Shown: positions 15,251 through 17,141 of the stretch, piece by piece
How the letters are laid out: each line of letters opens with the position of its first letter
How positions within the stretch are numbered: the stretch's first letter is position 1
Assembly (NCBI GenBank): GCA_905215055.1
Contig: CAJMOH010000052.1
Coordinates: 1-17,141 of the forward strand
DNA from: an uncultured bacterium
GTDB lineage: Bacteria > Bacillota > Clostridia > Oscillospirales > Acutalibacteraceae
DNA length: 17,141 bases
Direction of reading: 5' to 3'
Program-made: the position numbers and the translations under genes
Notes under the pieces: model-generated
What the model saw: the letters and a program-made list of their open reading frames with translations, nothing else
Database searches by the model: none
Told to the model about the DNA's origin: nothing

Positions 15251-15270
15251 TTCATTTCGGCGTTTGTTTT
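15246..15270 (+). terminator. probable terminator after the M28 gene
   Basis: CGCCG (15246-15250) and CGGCG (15258-15262) pair across a 7-base loop and TTTGTTTT follows. The stem is short. Its left arm is the end of repeat copy D. Confidence 0.45.
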
Positions 15271-15283
15271 AGCGTTGTCATGC

Positions 15284-15316
15284 AAAAGGCTTGCGGTCGT
15301 CTTGACCGCAAGCCTT
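15284..15316 (-). terminator. terminator of the ABC-F gene
   Basis: AAGGCTTGCGGTC (15286-15298) and GACCGCAAGCCTT (15304-15316) form a perfect 13-bp stem with a 5-base loop. On the minus strand the stem ends in TTTT. It sits 21 bases beyond the ABC-F stop and may also stop plus-strand transcription. Confidence 0.85.
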
Positions 15317-15336
15317 CTTTGCGTTAAACCGAGGCT

Positions 15337-16881
15337 TTAGCGCCACTGGTTTTCCACGGGGACCAGGCCCTGGGGTTCAAAGCGGTACACGGCGTCGCAG
15401 ACCTGGCCGATGTATTTCCGGTCGTGGCTGACGCTGATGATGCAGCCGGGAAAGTCCTGCAAAATCCCCCGGATCACCGGCCCGGACAGAGGGCTGAAGT
15501 TTCGGGTGGGCTCGTCCAGAACCAGCACGTTGCTGCCGTCCAGAATCATCTTCAGGAAAAAGAGCTTGGCCTTTTGCCCGCCGGACAGCTCCCGGATGGC
15601 GTGGTCCTGTTCCTCTGGGGTATATTTCATGCTGCCCAGGTAGGTCCTGGCCTGGGTCAAATCGGATTTTTCCCAGCTTTTGGACAGGAATTCCACCGGG
15701 GTCAGGTCTTGATCCACCGTCTCCCCGTAGTCCTGGGGCATGTAGGCGGCCCGCAGGTCTGTCCGCTTCAGCAGCTCTCCGGCAATCCGCCGCAGCAGGG
15801 TGGTTTTCCCCGCCCCGTTGGGCCCCAGGATGCACACATGCTCCCCGCCCCGGACATACAGCCGCAGGTTTTCCCCCAGCAGAACGCCTCCCGCCTCCAG
15901 CCGGGGCAGGGTCAGGTCCAGCACGGTTTTTCCAGCGGGAACCCCGGTGTTCTCTCCAAAGCCTACCAAAATGGCCTCCTCGCTGTCGGGGAACTGGGTC
16001 ATGTCCTCCCGCTCCCGGTCGAAGCGGTGCTCCATGGACTTGACCGCCTTCATCTTCTTTTTCAGCAGCCGGCCCCCGTGGGGGTCCTGGCGGGAGATGG
16101 CGTTCAGCTGGTGCTCCACCTTCTGCTGGATTTTCTGGAAGCGCTCCTGCTGCTTGCGCTCCTCCTCCCGTTCCTTTTTGGCCACCTGCTCCTGGTGAGC
16201 GAACTTTTGCAGCCGCTCCTCCACATACTGGCGGTAGCCCATGCGGGCCACGGTCCACCGGGGCAGGGTTTTCCGCCGCAGCTGCTCCATGTGGAGAATG
16301 ACGTTGGCGGTGCGCTCCAGCAGAACCTCGTCGTGAGAGATGAACAGCACCGGCTCCCGGCGGCTTTGGATGAAGGCCTCCAGCCATTCCAGGGTCTCCA
16401 TGTCCAGGTCGTTGGAGGGCTCGTCCAGCAGGTAGCAGTCCGGCCGCTTCAGGGAGAGCAGGGCCAGCCGCAGCTTGACCTTTTCCCCGCCGGAAAAGGT
16501 GGACAAGGGCCTGTCGGCGTAAAACCAGTCCAGGGGAAAGCCCAGCTCCTTGGCGGCGGAGGCCAGCTGGCCGGGAGAGGCGTCCAGAAAGGCCGGCTCC
16601 CCGCAGCAGAACTCATAGGCGGTCAGGGCGGCCTGCTGGGGCGGCAGCTCCTGGGACAGATACCCCAGCAGCATGCCGTCCCGCTGGATGGTCCCGCTGT
16701 ACTCCGCATAAGGCTCCACCAGGGCGGGGTCGTAGAGCAGCTTTAGCAGGGTGGATTTGCCGTTGCCCTCCTCCCCGATGATGGCGGCTTTGTCCCCGGG
16801 GTTGAGGGAGAAGGTGAAATCCCGCAGCAGGTCTCGCAGGTCTTTTTTCATGGTAATGGTCAAATTTCGCGTTTGCAGCAT
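15337..16881 (-). CDS. ABC-F subfamily ATPase, probable ribosomal protection protein
   Basis: A soluble protein with two ATPase domains and no membrane part, 514 residues. ABC-F proteins bind the ribosomal E site; resistance types displace antibiotics from the peptidyl-transferase centre. The start is the ATG at 16881, 7 bases after AGGAGG; an ATG 6 bases earlier is too close. Domain 1: Walker A GEEGNGKS 36-43, signature FSGGEK 129-134, Walker B DEPSNDLD 153-160. The linker (about 222-300) is highly charged and helical, the position of the antibiotic-resistance domain. Domain 2: Walker A GPNGAGKT 353-360, signature LSGGQ 432-436, Walker B LDEPTRNFSPLS 455-466, where the usual NHLD is replaced. 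Its leader has a tripeptide ORF and an attenuator, supporting an antibiotic-induced resistance role. The drug class cannot be told from sequence. Confidence 0.88.
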   Translation of the reverse strand: MLQTRNLTITMKKDLRDLLRDFTFSLNPGDKAAIIGEEGNGKSTLLKLLYDPALVEPYAEYSGTIQRDGMLLGYLSQELPPQQAALTAYEFCCGEPAFLDASPGQLASAAKELGFPLDWFYADRPLSTFSGGEKVKLRLALLSLKRPDCYLLDEPSNDLDMETLEWLEAFIQSRREPVLFISHDEVLLERTANVILHMEQLRRKTLPRWTVARMGYRQYVEERLQKFAHQEQVAKKEREEERKQQERFQKIQQKVEHQLNAISRQDPHGGRLLKKKMKAVKSMEHRFDREREDMTQFPDSEEAILVGFGENTGVPAGKTVLDLTLPRLEAGGVLLGENLRLYVRGGEHVCILGPNGAGKTTLLRRIAGELLKRTDLRAAYMPQDYGETVDQDLTPVEFLSKSWEKSDLTQARTYLGSMKYTPEEQDHAIRELSGGQKAKLFFLKMILDGSNVLVLDEPTRNFSPLSGPVIRGILQDFPGCIISVSHDRKYIGQVCDAVYRFEPQGLVPVENQWR

Positions 16882-16891
16882 GGTCATTCCT

Positions 16892-16947
16892 CCTTGGGAC
16901 GGAAAAAGGGCCTGCTCCGCTGCCGGAACAGGCCCATCCTCCCAAGG
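16892..16947 (-). promoter_or_regulatory. stem that could mask the ABC-F ribosome site
   Basis: CCTTGGGA (minus strand, 16947-16940) can pair over 8 bp with TCCCAAGG (16899-16892), which includes the first bases of the AAGGAGG ribosome site. The stem encloses the attenuator hairpin, so the same fold could both end transcription and hide the ribosome site. Confidence 0.5.
16903..16935 (-). terminator. attenuator terminator in the ABC-F leader
   Basis: On the minus strand a 12-bp stem (one G-U pair; 16935-16924 with 16919-16908) with a GCAG loop is followed by five T (16907-16903), just upstream of the ABC-F ribosome site. It lies between the leader ORF and the gene, which is the layout of transcription attenuation. 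Confidence 0.85.
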
Positions 16948-17067
16948 GAAGCCAGACGGGGAAATCTCCCCGCGGCGCCAAAAAGGACGCGCAGCCCGCA
17001 AACCGGCACAGCGAAACAGCCCCCGGGCCAAGCCCGGCAGGGTGATCTCGCGGCTCCAGAATGAGGC

Positions 17068-17079
17068 TTATTTACGCAT
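17068..17079 (-). CDS. leader peptide MRK upstream of the ABC-F gene
   Basis: ATG CGT AAA TAA read leftward from 17079 encodes Met-Arg-Lys. AGGAG (17091-17087) lies 7 bases before the ATG, an ideal ribosome site, and there is no other reason for such a site 190 bases upstream of abcF. Very short leader peptides ahead of terminators are a known device for induction of ABC-F and Erm genes by ribosome-targeting antibiotics. No convincing promoter is visible before the window ends, although A/T-rich bases at about 17092-17105 could hold a -10. Confidence 0.6.
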   Translation of the reverse strand: MRK

Positions 17080-17141
17080 CCTTTCACTCCTATTACAATA
17101 AATTTGGACAGGGAAGCCGGGCAGCCAGTCCGGTTTCCCCT

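Noticed and set aside
16882..17031. Extended N-terminus of the ABC-F protein from a TTG codon
   Set aside because: The extension is Arg/Gly/Pro-rich, crosses the attenuator hairpin, and has no ribosome site, whereas the ATG at 16881 has an ideal one.
16884..17087. 67-codon GTG-started frame between the leader and abcF
   Set aside because: Its GTG overlaps the AGGAG of the leader peptide, leaving no spacing, and the product is low-complexity. It would also read through the attenuator stem.

Overview
The window looks like chromosomal DNA of a fairly GC-rich Firmicute, most likely a gut clostridium of the Oscillospiraceae type. This is inferred from strong AGGAGG-type ribosome sites, a T-box riboswitch in front of cysE-cysS, the lipoprotein OppA, a GH42 beta-galactosidase, an ABC-F protein, and long intergenic stretches full of GC-rich hairpins. 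No phage, insertion sequence, rRNA or tRNA gene was seen.

Layout. 1-217 holds the possible 3' end of an unidentified gene. 218-529 is a promoter/leader region with two inverted repeats. 530-6430 is a complete oligopeptide ABC transporter operon, oppA-oppB-oppC-oppD-oppF, with strong hairpins between oppA and oppB and a clear terminator after oppF. A 64-residue membrane protein (minus strand) and a GH42 beta-galactosidase (plus strand) are divergently transcribed from 6676-6865. A divergent PRPP-synthetase-like gene follows (9099-10283) and ends at a strong terminator. Next come a consensus promoter, a well-formed cysteine-type T-box leader, and cysE-cysS (10639-12795).

12796-13807 has no convincing gene. 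It holds a 120-bp-spaced direct repeat that also supplies the last codons of cysS, a chain of unrelated short perfect hairpins, and three tandem hairpins made from six alternating copies of an 11-bp motif. An M28 metallopeptidase (13808-15088) follows, with a consensus promoter and a terminator-like hairpin squeezed into its leader. It is followed by a three-way-junction palindrome and a diverged copy of the repeat. The last gene, on the minus strand, encodes an ABC-F ATPase (15337-16881). Its leader carries a three-codon ORF (Met-Arg-Lys-stop), an intrinsic terminator, and pairings that could form an antiterminator and mask the ribosome site, as expected of antibiotic-responsive attenuation.

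Functional theme. The window combines nutrient acquisition (peptide import, cytosolic peptide hydrolysis, galactoside hydrolysis), cysteine supply and charging under tRNA-sensing control, PRPP metabolism, and probable ribosome protection. Four leaders (oppA, cysE, M28, abcF) carry conspicuous RNA structure. The most novel material is the intergenic repeat region and the abcF attenuator.
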